Assembly: GCA_020639215.1 (NCBI GenBank)
Contig: JACKHA010000002.1
Location: forward strand, 62,001-126,000
Reading direction: 5' to 3'
DNA from: Phycisphaeraceae bacterium
Lineage (GTDB): Bacteria; Planctomycetota; Phycisphaerae; Phycisphaerales; UBA1924
Length of the DNA: 64,000 nt
Shown here: in pieces, positions 31,950-39,700 of the stretch
How positions within the stretch are numbered: position 1 is the stretch's first letter
How the letters are laid out: every line of letters starts with the position of its first letter
Position numbers and translations under genes: made by a program
Notes under the pieces: generated by a model
Databases searched by the model: none
Told to the model about the DNA's origin: nothing
Seen by the model: the letters and a program-made list of their open reading frames with translations, nothing else

Positions 31950-33909
31950 TCATTCGGGATACATCGCGCCCCTGGATGTCGGGCGGAACTCGTACTTGTA
32001 GTAGTCGATCTCGGCGCGGCGCTCGTTGCCTTCGGAGATCGGCGTGGTCCGCTCGATCTGGAGCGGCAGCAGGCCGAGGGCGGCGCTCGGGACGGTCAGC
32101 GTCTGGGCGGGATCGATCTCGACGCCGTCGATGAAACAGCGGCAGTCGCCGGCGTCGTCGATCAGGAACTCGAGCGTGCGCCAGGCCGTGGGCGCGACGC
32201 TGCTGGTGATGGACTGCGTCGTGGAGCCGCTCTCGCGCACGATCGCACGCCAGTTGCCGGAGTTAACCGTATCGGTGCACTCGAAGTAGAGGGCGTTGGC
32301 GGGCTCGGCGGTGGCGATGTCCCCGAATCCCACGCGGACGACGAAACTGTCGCCCGATGCCGATGCCGTCGGCACCCGGATCGCGGCCTGGAAGCGCCAC
32401 GAGCCGCCTTCGAGCAGGATGGCGTTCGTCGAGCCGGCCAGCCCCGCGACGTCGCCGTCCGCGTTGGTGTTCGCGCCGATGACGCCGGCATGGGACGAAT
32501 CGCTGGGCGTGACGCTGGTGACTGTCCCGCCGCCCTCCTCAATGGGCGCCACGCCCTGCAGGCCCTCGCCGAGCGCGAAGCAGTGCGATTCGACGGACAT
32601 GAGATAGTTGGGACCGTACAGCGGCGGATGCAGCAGGTCAGGATAGGGCACATTGTCGTCGTTGCACTCGGTGAATGAGTATCTGGCGATCGACGGCACG
32701 TCGGCGCGATCGAGACGGGCATCCTCGGCTACCTGCACGTTGAAGCAGCGGATCGTGCCGCCTCGCGTGCCGCTGCTTGGGAAGTCGACGAGTTTCGAGG
32801 CGGGCGTGGCGAACTGATAAGTCCCCGCGGCGCGGCTGGCGTTGCGAACGACAACGGTGTGTCCGTCGAGCAGGGAGAACCGCGTCGTGCCTCCGTCATA
32901 CGGCGTTCCCATTCCGGGCGGCGTGATGACAATGCCGTCAAACTCGGTCCGCTGCCCGTTTGTCGCGCCTCCGGCGGCGACCGCCGCGTACAACTTGGTC
33001 CGATGCGTATTGCCCCAGGTGTTCTCGTCGTCATCCCCGGCCTGCTCAAGGCGGATGTTGTGGAACAGGTTCCACCCCGTGTTCCCACCCGCATCGCCGA
33101 CCTTGACGAACGTCTCGATGTTGTGGCCTCCGAACCCAACAACCGTGATGTTTCCACCCTTGGTCAGGTCGAACATGCACTCCATCGCCTGGTACTGGTT
33201 CGGAACGCCGGACGAGATCTCGTCGTCTCCAGCGTTCCCGCCACCCACGCACCCGATGAACTTGTGGACCAGCGCCTGGTGGTTCAGACACTGGAATCCG
33301 ATCAGGTTCTCGTTGAACAGGCAGTCGTAGAACGACAGTTCCGAGTTGTTGTTGGTGTCGGCGGTCCGCACCGCGACCTTGCACCAGCGGAACGCGACGT
33401 TCTCGAAGATGATGCCGGTCGTGCTGGCCCCGCTCACCGTCTCGATGAGCACGCCGATGGCCTGGTTCGTCGCGGTTTCGCTCGGCGCGCCCTGGATCGT
33501 GAGATTCTCGAACCGCAGGCCGCGCGAGCCCTTGATCCCGATCCCGGCGAAGTCCGGCGGCTCGCCGGGCGGCGTGAGGTCGAACACGATGGTCGTGCCG
33601 ACGCTGTCCGCCGCGTTCCCGCCGCGGTACGGGCCGTCGCCCCGGATGCAGAGTCCGGCCAGGCGGTTCAGGCACCAGCCGACGGTGTCGGCCGTACACT
33701 GATCACTTCCCGACCCCCCCCCCGAACGAGGAGACCTTGTAGACCCCCGCGGGGATGTAAAGGGTCGAGTAATCGCGATTGCGGCACTCATCGACGGCGG
33801 CGTCGAACGCCGCGCGGGAGTCGCTCGCCCCGGTCGGGTCGGCCCCGAAGCCCAGGACGTTGACCGAGTACGGGACACGGCCTTTGGAGAACGACGGGTT
33901 TGACGCCAT
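31950..33909 (-). CDS. pectate-lyase-superfamily/tail-spike-like beta-helix protein, frameshifted at a G tract
   Basis: The N-terminal part (ATG 33909) reads MASNPSFSKGRVPYSVNVLGF, then GADPTGASDSRAAFDAAV, the standard opening of the pectate lyase 3/tail-spike fold, and stops at 33703. The remainder (DQCTADTVGWCLNRLAGLC, beta-helix repeats such as GLRFENLTIQGAPS and GIIFENVAFRWCKVAV, then a C-terminal sandwich with WRTLEFLIDDAGDCRCFIDG) is in the next frame down to 31950. The switch is at ten C on the plus strand (33714-33723). Nine G on the coding strand would restore one 652-residue frame. It has no signal peptide, as in phage spikes. It is a sequencing error, a phase-variable gene or a recent pseudogene. 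Confidence 0.75.
33714..33723. repeat. homopolymer C10/G10 tract inside a coding region
   Basis: Ten C in a row on the plus strand (G10 on the coding strand) sit exactly where the two frames of the spike-like protein meet. Tract lengths of 9 or 12 keep the frame open; 10 or 11 close it. Such tracts slip readily during replication and are typical of phase-variable surface genes, but are also frequent sites of sequencing error. Confidence 0.85.
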
Positions 33910-33943
33910 GCGGCCATTGCTCCGGGTGCCCCACCCGAAAGGT

Positions 33944-33972
33944 AATGTAATCGATGGATCCACGTAGGGCAA
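33944..33972 (-). promoter_or_regulatory. sigma70-type promoter of the spike-like gene
   Basis: On the minus strand, TTGCCC (33972-33967), a 17-base spacer and TACATT (33949-33944). The start would be near 33937, giving a leader of about 28 bases before ATG 33909 with GGAG in it. The rest of 33973-34171 shows no feature. Confidence 0.5.
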
Positions 33973-34171
33973 GGGGGCCGCGCTGGCACGAACATGCGTT
34001 CGACCCGCCCGGCGTCGGGGGCGGGGGCGCGGAAGTTGGAGGCGGGCGAAGGCCACGCGAATCAGCCTATCTCGACGCGCGCCGGAGGGGAAGTGGAATT
34101 CGGGGAGGACCCGGATCTGCTCGCGGCCTCTCGGCTCCGGGCCTCGCGGACCGCCCCGTACACTGGCCCCC

Positions 34172-35188
34172 ATGACCACCCCGTCCCTTTCCTGCGTGCG
34201 GAGCGCTGCGATCTTGGCCGCGCTGTCCGTCGTGCTGACCGCCTGCGGCCCGGCGACGTTCAGCGTCACGTTCGGCCAGCGGGACAACCGCCTGACCGAG
34301 ACCGCCGTGCTGTCTTCGGACGACCACGCGGGCTCGGCCAAGGTCGCGCTGATCGAGGTCCGCGGCCTGATCGCCGACGCCGCGACGCCGGGGCTGTTCT
34401 CGTCCGGCGAGAACCCGGTCGATCGCCTGGTCGCGTCGCTCGACAAGGCGGCGGAAGATCGGTCCGTGCGGGCGGTGGTGCTGCGGATTGACTCGCCCGG
34501 CGGCAGCGTGACGGCCAGCGACGTGATGTACCGGGAGATCGCGCGCTTTCGAGAGCGGACGGGCAAACCGGTGATCGCGTCGCTGTCGACGGTGGCCGCC
34601 AGCGGAGGCTATTACATCGCGCTGGCGGCCGATGAGATCGTGACCGAGCCGACGTGCATCACGGGCTCGATCGGGGTGATCTTCCCAACGTTCAACTTCA
34701 GCGAGGCCATGAACCGCTGGGGCATCGCGTCGCGGGCGGTGGTGAGCCGGCCGAACAAGGACCTGGCCAGCCCGTTCGAGCCGATGGAGGAAGAGCACTA
34801 CGCGATCCTGCAGCGTCTCGTCGATGAGGACTACGCGCGGTTCCGCGGGCTGGTCGTCGAGCGCCGCCCGGGCCTGTCCGAATCGAATCTCGAGCAAGCG
34901 ACCGACGGGCGCATCTTTTCGGGCCAGCAGGCCATCGATCTGGGCCTGGCCGATTCCGCGGGCGGCATCCGAGAGGCGTTCGATCGCGCCTTGGCGGCGG
35001 CCGGTGTGGAGGGCGGTCGGCTGGTTCGCTACCACCCTCGCGGCGTGACGCCCCGCACCGCCTACGCCCGCGCTGAGGCCCCCGAGAACTCGCCGCAGGC
35101 GGCCGGCCCGACGGCGCTCGAGATCCGCCTGCCCGGGTCGACCGAATGGCCGCCCGCGGCCGGGGCGTACTACCTGTGGATGCCGTGA
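34172..35188 (+). CDS. sppA: signal peptide peptidase SppA, lipoprotein-anchored
   Basis: SppA is a Ser/Lys-dyad serine protease of the ClpP-crotonase fold that digests cleaved signal peptides. The core is intact: VALIEVRGLIAD, VVLRIDSPGGSVTASD (oxyanion region), STVAASGGYYIALAADEIV with the nucleophile Ser, ITGSIGVI, then NKDLASPFEP, where the family has K-D-x-x-S-P and the Lys is the general base. Residues 1-25 are a lipoprotein signal (LSVVLTACG, Cys acylated) instead of the usual transmembrane helix. 338 residues, the short single-repeat form. ATG 34172 is well placed. Confidence 0.9.
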   Translation: MTTPSLSCVRSAAILAALSVVLTACGPATFSVTFGQRDNRLTETAVLSSDDHAGSAKVALIEVRGLIADAATPGLFSSGENPVDRLVASLDKAAEDRSVRAVVLRIDSPGGSVTASDVMYREIARFRERTGKPVIASLSTVAASGGYYIALAADEIVTEPTCITGSIGVIFPTFNFSEAMNRWGIASRAVVSRPNKDLASPFEPMEEEHYAILQRLVDEDYARFRGLVVERRPGLSESNLEQATDGRIFSGQQAIDLGLADSAGGIREAFDRALAAAGVEGGRLVRYHPRGVTPRTAYARAEAPENSPQAAGPTALEIRLPGSTEWPPAAGAYYLWMP

Positions 35189-35195
35189 GCGTTCT

Positions 35196-35217
35196 CCTCC
35201 CCCGCGTGCGGGGGAGG
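35196..35217. repeat. REP-like palindrome
   Basis: CCTCCCCCGC-GT-GCGGGGGAGG is a perfect 10-bp inverted repeat immediately after the sppA stop. It is followed by TGCCCACGAGG and GCGGAGGGGGCG, the layout of the common 'CCTCCCCCGC...GGAGGGGG' intergenic palindromes. It may terminate sppA transcription poorly (no T-run) or protect the mRNA end. Confidence 0.65.
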
Positions 35218-35314
35218 TGCCCACGAGGCTCTGCGAAGTGGGCGGAGGGGGCGAGTGGTGCTTCTGCGCCTTGGATGACGCCCGCGCATCGGGTACGCTG
35301 CTCCCGGAGGCCCG

Positions 35315-35713
35315 ATGCCCGGCGACCCCGACGATCTGGTCGTGCTCACGAGCGCGGCCTCGGAACTCCAGGCCGGGCTCTGGATCAGCGTGCTCGAATC
35401 GCACGGTATCCGGGGCGTCTCGCCGGGATCGGCGGCGACGACGCTGCGCTGGGAGGTCGGCTCGACCGATCCGTATCGCCTCTTTGTTCGCCGCGCCGAC
35501 GTTGATCGGGCCCGCGAGGTGCTGGACAACCAGCGGTCCGACTCGATCGACATCGACTGGAACGAGGTTGACGTGGGCGAGTCGGCGGAGGTCGATGAGG
35601 CGGCTCCCCCCGATGGGTCGAGCCCCTTCGTGATGCTTGGATTGGTTCTCGTTTGCCTCGTTCTCGTGCTCGGCGCCGTTATCGTCGCCTTGAGCTGGGG
35701 TGGCGTGCCATAG
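35315..35713 (+). CDS. DUF2007-type protein with C-terminal membrane anchor
   Basis: 132 residues. The N-terminal ~65 residues have the DUF2007 pattern (VVLTSAASELQAGLWISVLES, HGIRGVS, then YRLFVRRADVDRAREVLDNQ), a small alpha/beta domain related to PII-like signal proteins ('putative signal transducing protein'). A linker leads to one helix, FVMLGLVLVCLVLVLGAVIVAL. The ligand and role are unknown. A second member of the same family is the next gene. Confidence 0.75.
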   Translation: MPGDPDDLVVLTSAASELQAGLWISVLESHGIRGVSPGSAATTLRWEVGSTDPYRLFVRRADVDRAREVLDNQRSDSIDIDWNEVDVGESAEVDEAAPPDGSSPFVMLGLVLVCLVLVLGAVIVALSWGGVP

Positions 35714-35859
35714 ACGCTCCGGCGGCCTCGGTCTCGTGTCGACACCGCACCCCGTTCGGGTGGGCGATGCCGGGACCGGGCCAACGCTGGCTGGCTCGCA
35801 ACGTGCGCCGGCGGGCGGCGTATCTTTCTGAGCAACCGTTCCCGCTCCGAGGCCCCGCC

Positions 35860-36285
35860 GTGCAGATCGAGACCAGGCGTCTGCAGAAGGTCGCGCTGCT
35901 CGCCTCCCGCCAGGAGGCCGAGTTCGTCGCCGGCGTGCTGGACGCGGCGGACGTGCCGCACGCGATCGTCGAGGCCGCGGGCGGGTTCGAACTCCGCGTC
36001 GACCCGGACGATGTGCCGCGCGTGCGGGAACTGATCGAGCGCCTGGACGTGCGGAACACGCTGGCCGAGAGCGCCCGCCAGCGCCGCGGCGAGGCGCTGG
36101 GGCGTCGCATCGTGCTCTTGGCGGTCCTGCTCATTGCGCTGGGCCTGGCGGTCGGCGGGGCGGTCTGGGGCGGGCTGATCTCGCCGGGGTTCATTCTGGT
36201 GGTGGCGATCGGCGTGCTGCTGTTTGGCGCGGGGATCGCGACGGCAATCGTGGTGCGGGGGCGGTTCGGCGGGCCGAAGCCCTAG
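35860..36285 (+). CDS. DUF2007-type protein with two membrane helices
   Basis: The domain begins VQIETRRLQKVALLASRQEA, EFVAGVLDAADVPHAIVE, then FELRVDPDDVPRVRELIERL, parallel to the preceding gene's product, so the pair looks like a tandem duplication. Two helices follow: IVLLAVLLIALGLAVGGAVWG and FILVVAIGVLLFGAGIATAIV. GTG 35860 is taken because the family starts near here; ATG 35767 would add 31 Arg-rich residues. 141 residues. It ends in a 4-base convergent overlap with the next, minus-strand gene. Confidence 0.65.
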   Translation: MQIETRRLQKVALLASRQEAEFVAGVLDAADVPHAIVEAAGGFELRVDPDDVPRVRELIERLDVRNTLAESARQRRGEALGRRIVLLAVLLIALGLAVGGAVWGGLISPGFILVVAIGVLLFGAGIATAIVVRGRFGGPKP

Positions 36286-36911
36286 CGGAGCGGCTCGAGC
36301 ATCGGGATGGCCCGCCTCTCGATCTGGCTGCCCAGGTCCGGATCGAGTGCTTCCCAGTCGCTCGCCGGCATCGCGATCGCGCGGATGGCGTCGAGCGGGG
36401 CCAGTCGCTCGACGATGCGTTCGATGTGGTCCGCCCGCGTGCCGGCCATCGACTCGTCGATGAGCAGGGCGGCGTCCAGGAACATGGCGACACGCCCGGC
36501 GGTGACCAAGGCTTCGTGCGCCTTGAGGAACGCGGCGCACGACGGGGCATCCGAGAGCACGTGGCGGTGGTGGGGACGGAACCAGAGCGCCGAGGAGGCG
36601 CCGGACTCGGGCTGTGGCATCGATCCGACGAACGCGTCGAGCATCGCGCGCCCCGCCCCGGACCACGTTCTGAAGTCACGCTCGACCATGCCATCCGAAC
36701 TGGCGTCCGGCCCGCCGAGCCAGCCCGACCAGGCGACGACGACGGCGTCTTCGGCACGAGTCGCGCCGATCGCCGAACCACCACGGCTCGCCTCCCGCTC
36801 GGCGTCCGCCAGAAGGTTCCGGAGCGAGAGCACCCCACGCGGCATCGGAGGCCCATCGACGCCGGGCGCTCTCCGGACCCGGTACACACTGGAAAGCTCG
36901 ACATGCTCCAT
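36282..36911 (-). CDS. hypothetical protein
   Basis: 209 residues from ATG 36911 (MEHVELSSVYRVRRAPGVDG); the open frame upstream is Arg-rich and probably not translated. It is a soluble alpha/beta protein with SLRNLLADAEREASRGGSAI, VVVAWSGWLGG, LWFRPHHRHVLSDAPSCAAF and VAMFLDAALLIDESM. The HHRH cluster is striking, but no catalytic family is recognised. It is divergent from the NAD kinase gene with starts 68 bases apart. Confidence 0.6.
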   Translation of the reverse strand: MEHVELSSVYRVRRAPGVDGPPMPRGVLSLRNLLADAEREASRGGSAIGATRAEDAVVVAWSGWLGGPDASSDGMVERDFRTWSGAGRAMLDAFVGSMPQPESGASSALWFRPHHRHVLSDAPSCAAFLKAHEALVTAGRVAMFLDAALLIDESMAGTRADHIERIVERLAPLDAIRAIAMPASDWEALDPDLGSQIERRAIPMLEPLR

Positions 36912-36979
36912 CGATGCTCCAAGCGTAGTGGCGGGCGAGATGCCCGACCGGGGTGTCTCGAACCGCGTAAACTCCGCCC

Positions 36980-37873
36980 GTGCCCCGCAGCGCGTACGTG
37001 CTCGTGAACCCGTCAAAGCCCGAGGCGGTCGCCGCGGCCGCCGAGGTGCGGGCGATCGTCGAGCGCCACGGGCGGTGGCTGGGCCAGGGCGATGCGCTCT
37101 CGAACGAGCCGCTCCGGGCCCCGGAGGCCGCCCCTGCCGATCTGCTGGTCGTGCTCGGGGGCGACGGCACGCTGCTGAGCCAGACGCGCCGGTGCCTGAA
37201 CCTGGACAAGCCGCTGCTGGGTGTGAACTTCGGCAAGCTCGGGTTCATGGCGGCGTTCGATCTGGGCGCGCTGCGCGACCAGGCCGCCCGGATCTTCGGC
37301 GATGGTCCGCTCGATGCGCGGCGCCACTCGCTGCTGCGCGTCGAGGTTCGCCCGGATGGGCAGTCGCCCGATTCCACGCCCCGTTTCTCCGGGGTGGCTC
37401 TGAACGACTGCGTCGTCACCGCCGGCCCGCCGTTCCGGATGATCCGCCTCGAGGTCGGCATCGACGCGGGCGTCGGGCCGCATGTGTCGGGCGACGGGAT
37501 CATCGTCTCGACGCCGACGGGGTCGACCGCGTACAACCTGTCGGCGGGCGGGCCGCTGCTGGCCCCGACGCTCGACGCGATCGCGGTCACGCCGATCGCG
37601 GCCCACTCGCTGGCGTTCCGCCCCATCGTCGTTGAAGGGCACAGCGTGATCGAGATCGTCGCCCGCCAGATCAACCGCGACGGTCCCGACTCGCCCGGCG
37701 GCACGACGCTCGTGCTCGACGGGCAGGTCCAGACGCTGCTGGAGCCCAACGACCGCATCCGCATCGCCAGGCACGAGCGGCACGTGCGGTTCGTGCGGAA
37801 CCCCGAGGCGTCGTACTGGGCGACGGTGATCGACAAGTTCCACTGGGCCGCGGCTCCGAAGCTGCAGGGGTGA
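36980..37873 (+). CDS. nadK: NAD kinase
   Basis: Makes NADP from NAD and ATP or polyphosphate. The hallmark LVVLGGDGTLLSQTRR is at residues ~55; LLGVNFGKLGFMA follows; the NAD-binding region VALNDCVVTAG has Asp where most have Glu (LNE); and GDGIIVSTPTGSTAYNLSAGGPLL is complete. GTG 36980 opens PRSAYVLVNPSKPEA, the usual first strand. 297 residues, normal length. It is followed by a cluster of repeats rather than another gene. Confidence 0.95.
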   Translation: MPRSAYVLVNPSKPEAVAAAAEVRAIVERHGRWLGQGDALSNEPLRAPEAAPADLLVVLGGDGTLLSQTRRCLNLDKPLLGVNFGKLGFMAAFDLGALRDQAARIFGDGPLDARRHSLLRVEVRPDGQSPDSTPRFSGVALNDCVVTAGPPFRMIRLEVGIDAGVGPHVSGDGIIVSTPTGSTAYNLSAGGPLLAPTLDAIAVTPIAAHSLAFRPIVVEGHSVIEIVARQINRDGPDSPGGTTLVLDGQVQTLLEPNDRIRIARHERHVRFVRNPEASYWATVIDKFHWAAAPKLQG

Positions 37874-37881
37874 GGCTGTGC

Positions 37882-37917
37882 CACCGAGACACGCCGGCTC
37901 CGCGGCGTTTCTCGGTG
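37882..37917. repeat. inverted repeat, CACCGAGA family
   Basis: CACCGAGACACGCCG (37882-37896) pairs with CGGCGTTTCTCGGTG (37903-37917), 14 of 15 positions, around a 6-base loop. It lies just after nadK. Related text (CGGTTTTTCTCGGTG) recurs near 45851-45865 at the start of a secreted-protein gene. Confidence 0.65.
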
Positions 37918-37970
37918 CGAACAACCCGCGGCCACCACACGCACCTGTGCCACGTCCTTGCGGCTCCGAC

Positions 37971-38120
37971 GTGTGGCATGGCTGCTGCTTTGAGCGGCCA
38001 TGCTCGATCAACGGGATGGACTGCACGCTCGCCATGCCTGTGCAAAGCCACAGGCATGCCACACATTGGGGGTCCGTCCTTCGTCGTCACGACCTTCGGC
38101 CAGAGCCCCGAGGACGGTGG
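37971..38120. repeat. compound palindromic repeat, copy 1
   Basis: A 94-base unit (37971-38064) starts GTGTGGCATG and ends CATGCCACAC, which pair with each other. Inside are two more hairpins: GGCTGCTGCTTTGAGCGGCC, and CATGCCTGTG-CAAAG-CACAGGCATG with a short loop. The whole can fold as a three-arm cross. About 55 further bases are shared with copy 2. There is no coding content. Confidence 0.85.
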
Positions 38121-38165
38121 CGCACCCACTCGCTTGCGCGTCGCGTTCGCCGGGGGAGCCTCGGC

Positions 38166-38313
38166 GTGTGGCATGGCTGCTGCTCTGAGCAGCCATGCTC
38201 GATCAACGGGATGGATTGCACGCTCGCCATGCCTGTGCAAAGCCACAGGCATGCCACACATCGGGGGTTCGTCCGTGGTCTGCACGACCTTCGGCCAGAG
38301 CCCCGAAGGGCGT
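38166..38313. repeat. compound palindromic repeat, copy 2
   Basis: The core 38166-38259 matches copy 1 at 91 of 94 positions. Two of the three changes (T to C, G to A in the first inner hairpin) improve its pairing: GGCTGCTGCTCTGAGCAGCC. The flank GGGGGT...CACGACCTTCGGCCAGAG is also shared. Direct orientation and close spacing suggest tandem duplication of a non-autonomous element. Confidence 0.85.
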
Positions 38314-38354
38314 GGCACGGGCGCTCGATTGCGCCGCGTCTGGCGGGGCGCGGT

Positions 38355-39551
38355 TCAGGCTCCGACGCGCATCATGAGCACGGCGAGCAGCTGGCTGCGT
38401 TCGACGAGGGATGGGATCTCGATCCACTCGTCGGGGGTGTGGAGGCCGCCGCCGCGGACGCCGAGGGTGTCGATGGTGGGCAGGCCGGCGTCCTGGAGGA
38501 TGTTGCCGTCGCAGACCCCGCCGGTGGAGGCGAAGGGGAGGGTCTGGCCGAGGGCCTCGGCGGCGGCGCGGGCGGCCAGGGCCAGTCGCTCCGTGGCCGG
38601 GGTGAGGGGCTTGGCGGGGCGGTTGAAGGAGGTGTGCACGTCGCAGGCGGGCATGGCGTCGGGCGAGGTGGCCAGGGCGAGGAATCTGGCCTCGAGCGCT
38701 TTGGCCGCGTCGGGATCGGGGAAGCGGACGTTGCCCCAGGCTCTGGCGCGGTCGGGGACGGCGTTGGTGGCCGAGCCGCCCTCGAGGGGGCCGACGTTGG
38801 CGACGACGCCCTTGTCTGGTTCGGGAAAGGAAGCGATGGCGAGCAGGCGCTTGCCCATAGCGGTGACGGCCGAGACGCCCTTGGTGAACTCGCGTCCGAC
38901 GTGGGCCGAGCGCCCGCGGGTCTCGACCATGAACTGCCCGGAGCCGGATCGGACCGTGGCAAGGGCGCCGCCAGCCAGGGCCGGTTCGAGGGCCAGGCCC
39001 AGGTCATGGCGTCTGGCCTCGGCCTGCAACGCCCCGAACGAGTGGTACGAGCCGGTCTCCTCGTCGGAGTTCATGAGGAACGACCACGAGACCTCGATGT
39101 CGGCCTCTTCGAGAGCTTCCAGGGCGGCCATGGCGATGACCAGCCCGCCCTTCATGTCGACGCAGCCGGGGCCGGTGGCGGTTTTGCCGTCGGCGGACAT
39201 GGTCAGGGTGCGAAACGTGCCGCTCGGGTCGTGGACCGTGTCGAGGTGTCCGGCGATGAGGATGTTGGGCTTGCCGGGGCGGGTGCGACGGGCGACCAGC
39301 GTCGGGGGAACGGGGGCGTCCGGGTCGGCCCCGTACAGCCACCACGGGGCGGGGTCGCCGGGGATCGGGTCGAGTTTGGCGCCGAGGCGCTGGCAACGCA
39401 GCCCGAACAGCTCGCGTGTCTCGTCGACGGCGGATGTGTTGCGCTGGCCGGTGGGCAGGGCGACGTGCAGACGGAGGTCTTCGAGCAGGGATTCGCGCCG
39501 CTGCTCGAGCAGGTCGCACACGCGCCGTTCGTCGGGGGTCAGTTCGGGCAT
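38355..39551 (-). CDS. M20 family zinc metallopeptidase (carboxypeptidase G2-like)
   Basis: 398 residues. The metal-binding blocks are in order: ILIAGHLDTVHDPSGTF (first His, H-x-D), GPGCVDMKGGLVIAMAALEAL (bridging Asp), LMNSDEETGSYHSF (catalytic E plus metal E), LALEPALAGG (metal Glu), and GLPTIDTLGVRGGGLHTPDEWIE (last His). The dimerisation domain sits between. Such enzymes cleave C-terminal Glu or other amino acids from peptides, or deacylate amino acids. ATG 39551 is chosen; the upstream frame is Arg-rich. No signal peptide, so cytoplasmic. Confidence 0.9.
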   Translation of the reverse strand: MPELTPDERRVCDLLEQRRESLLEDLRLHVALPTGQRNTSAVDETRELFGLRCQRLGAKLDPIPGDPAPWWLYGADPDAPVPPTLVARRTRPGKPNILIAGHLDTVHDPSGTFRTLTMSADGKTATGPGCVDMKGGLVIAMAALEALEEADIEVSWSFLMNSDEETGSYHSFGALQAEARRHDLGLALEPALAGGALATVRSGSGQFMVETRGRSAHVGREFTKGVSAVTAMGKRLLAIASFPEPDKGVVANVGPLEGGSATNAVPDRARAWGNVRFPDPDAAKALEARFLALATSPDAMPACDVHTSFNRPAKPLTPATERLALAARAAAEALGQTLPFASTGGVCDGNILQDAGLPTIDTLGVRGGGLHTPDEWIEIPSLVERSQLLAVLMMRVGA

Positions 39552-39700
39552 GGGCGATTGAAGGCGGATGGGGCGTCCGACGCCAGCGGCGCGAGGCGGA
39601 TCGACGGCGCATGGGCGCGGGTCCGGCGCGGTCCGGCGTGGGATTCGAGTCGCGCCCTGTCGCCTCACCGGATTCCGGCGGGGGGGCCGATACCCTGTCG

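Noticed and set aside
37971..38313. The two direct repeats considered as a CRISPR array
   Set aside because: Only two copies of a 94-base palindromic unit, no ~30-base repeats with unique spacers, and no cas genes.
39630..39670. A tRNA-like T-loop resemblance (GATTCGAGTC)
   Set aside because: No cloverleaf, acceptor stem or anticodon arm can be formed around it. No tRNA was found in the window.
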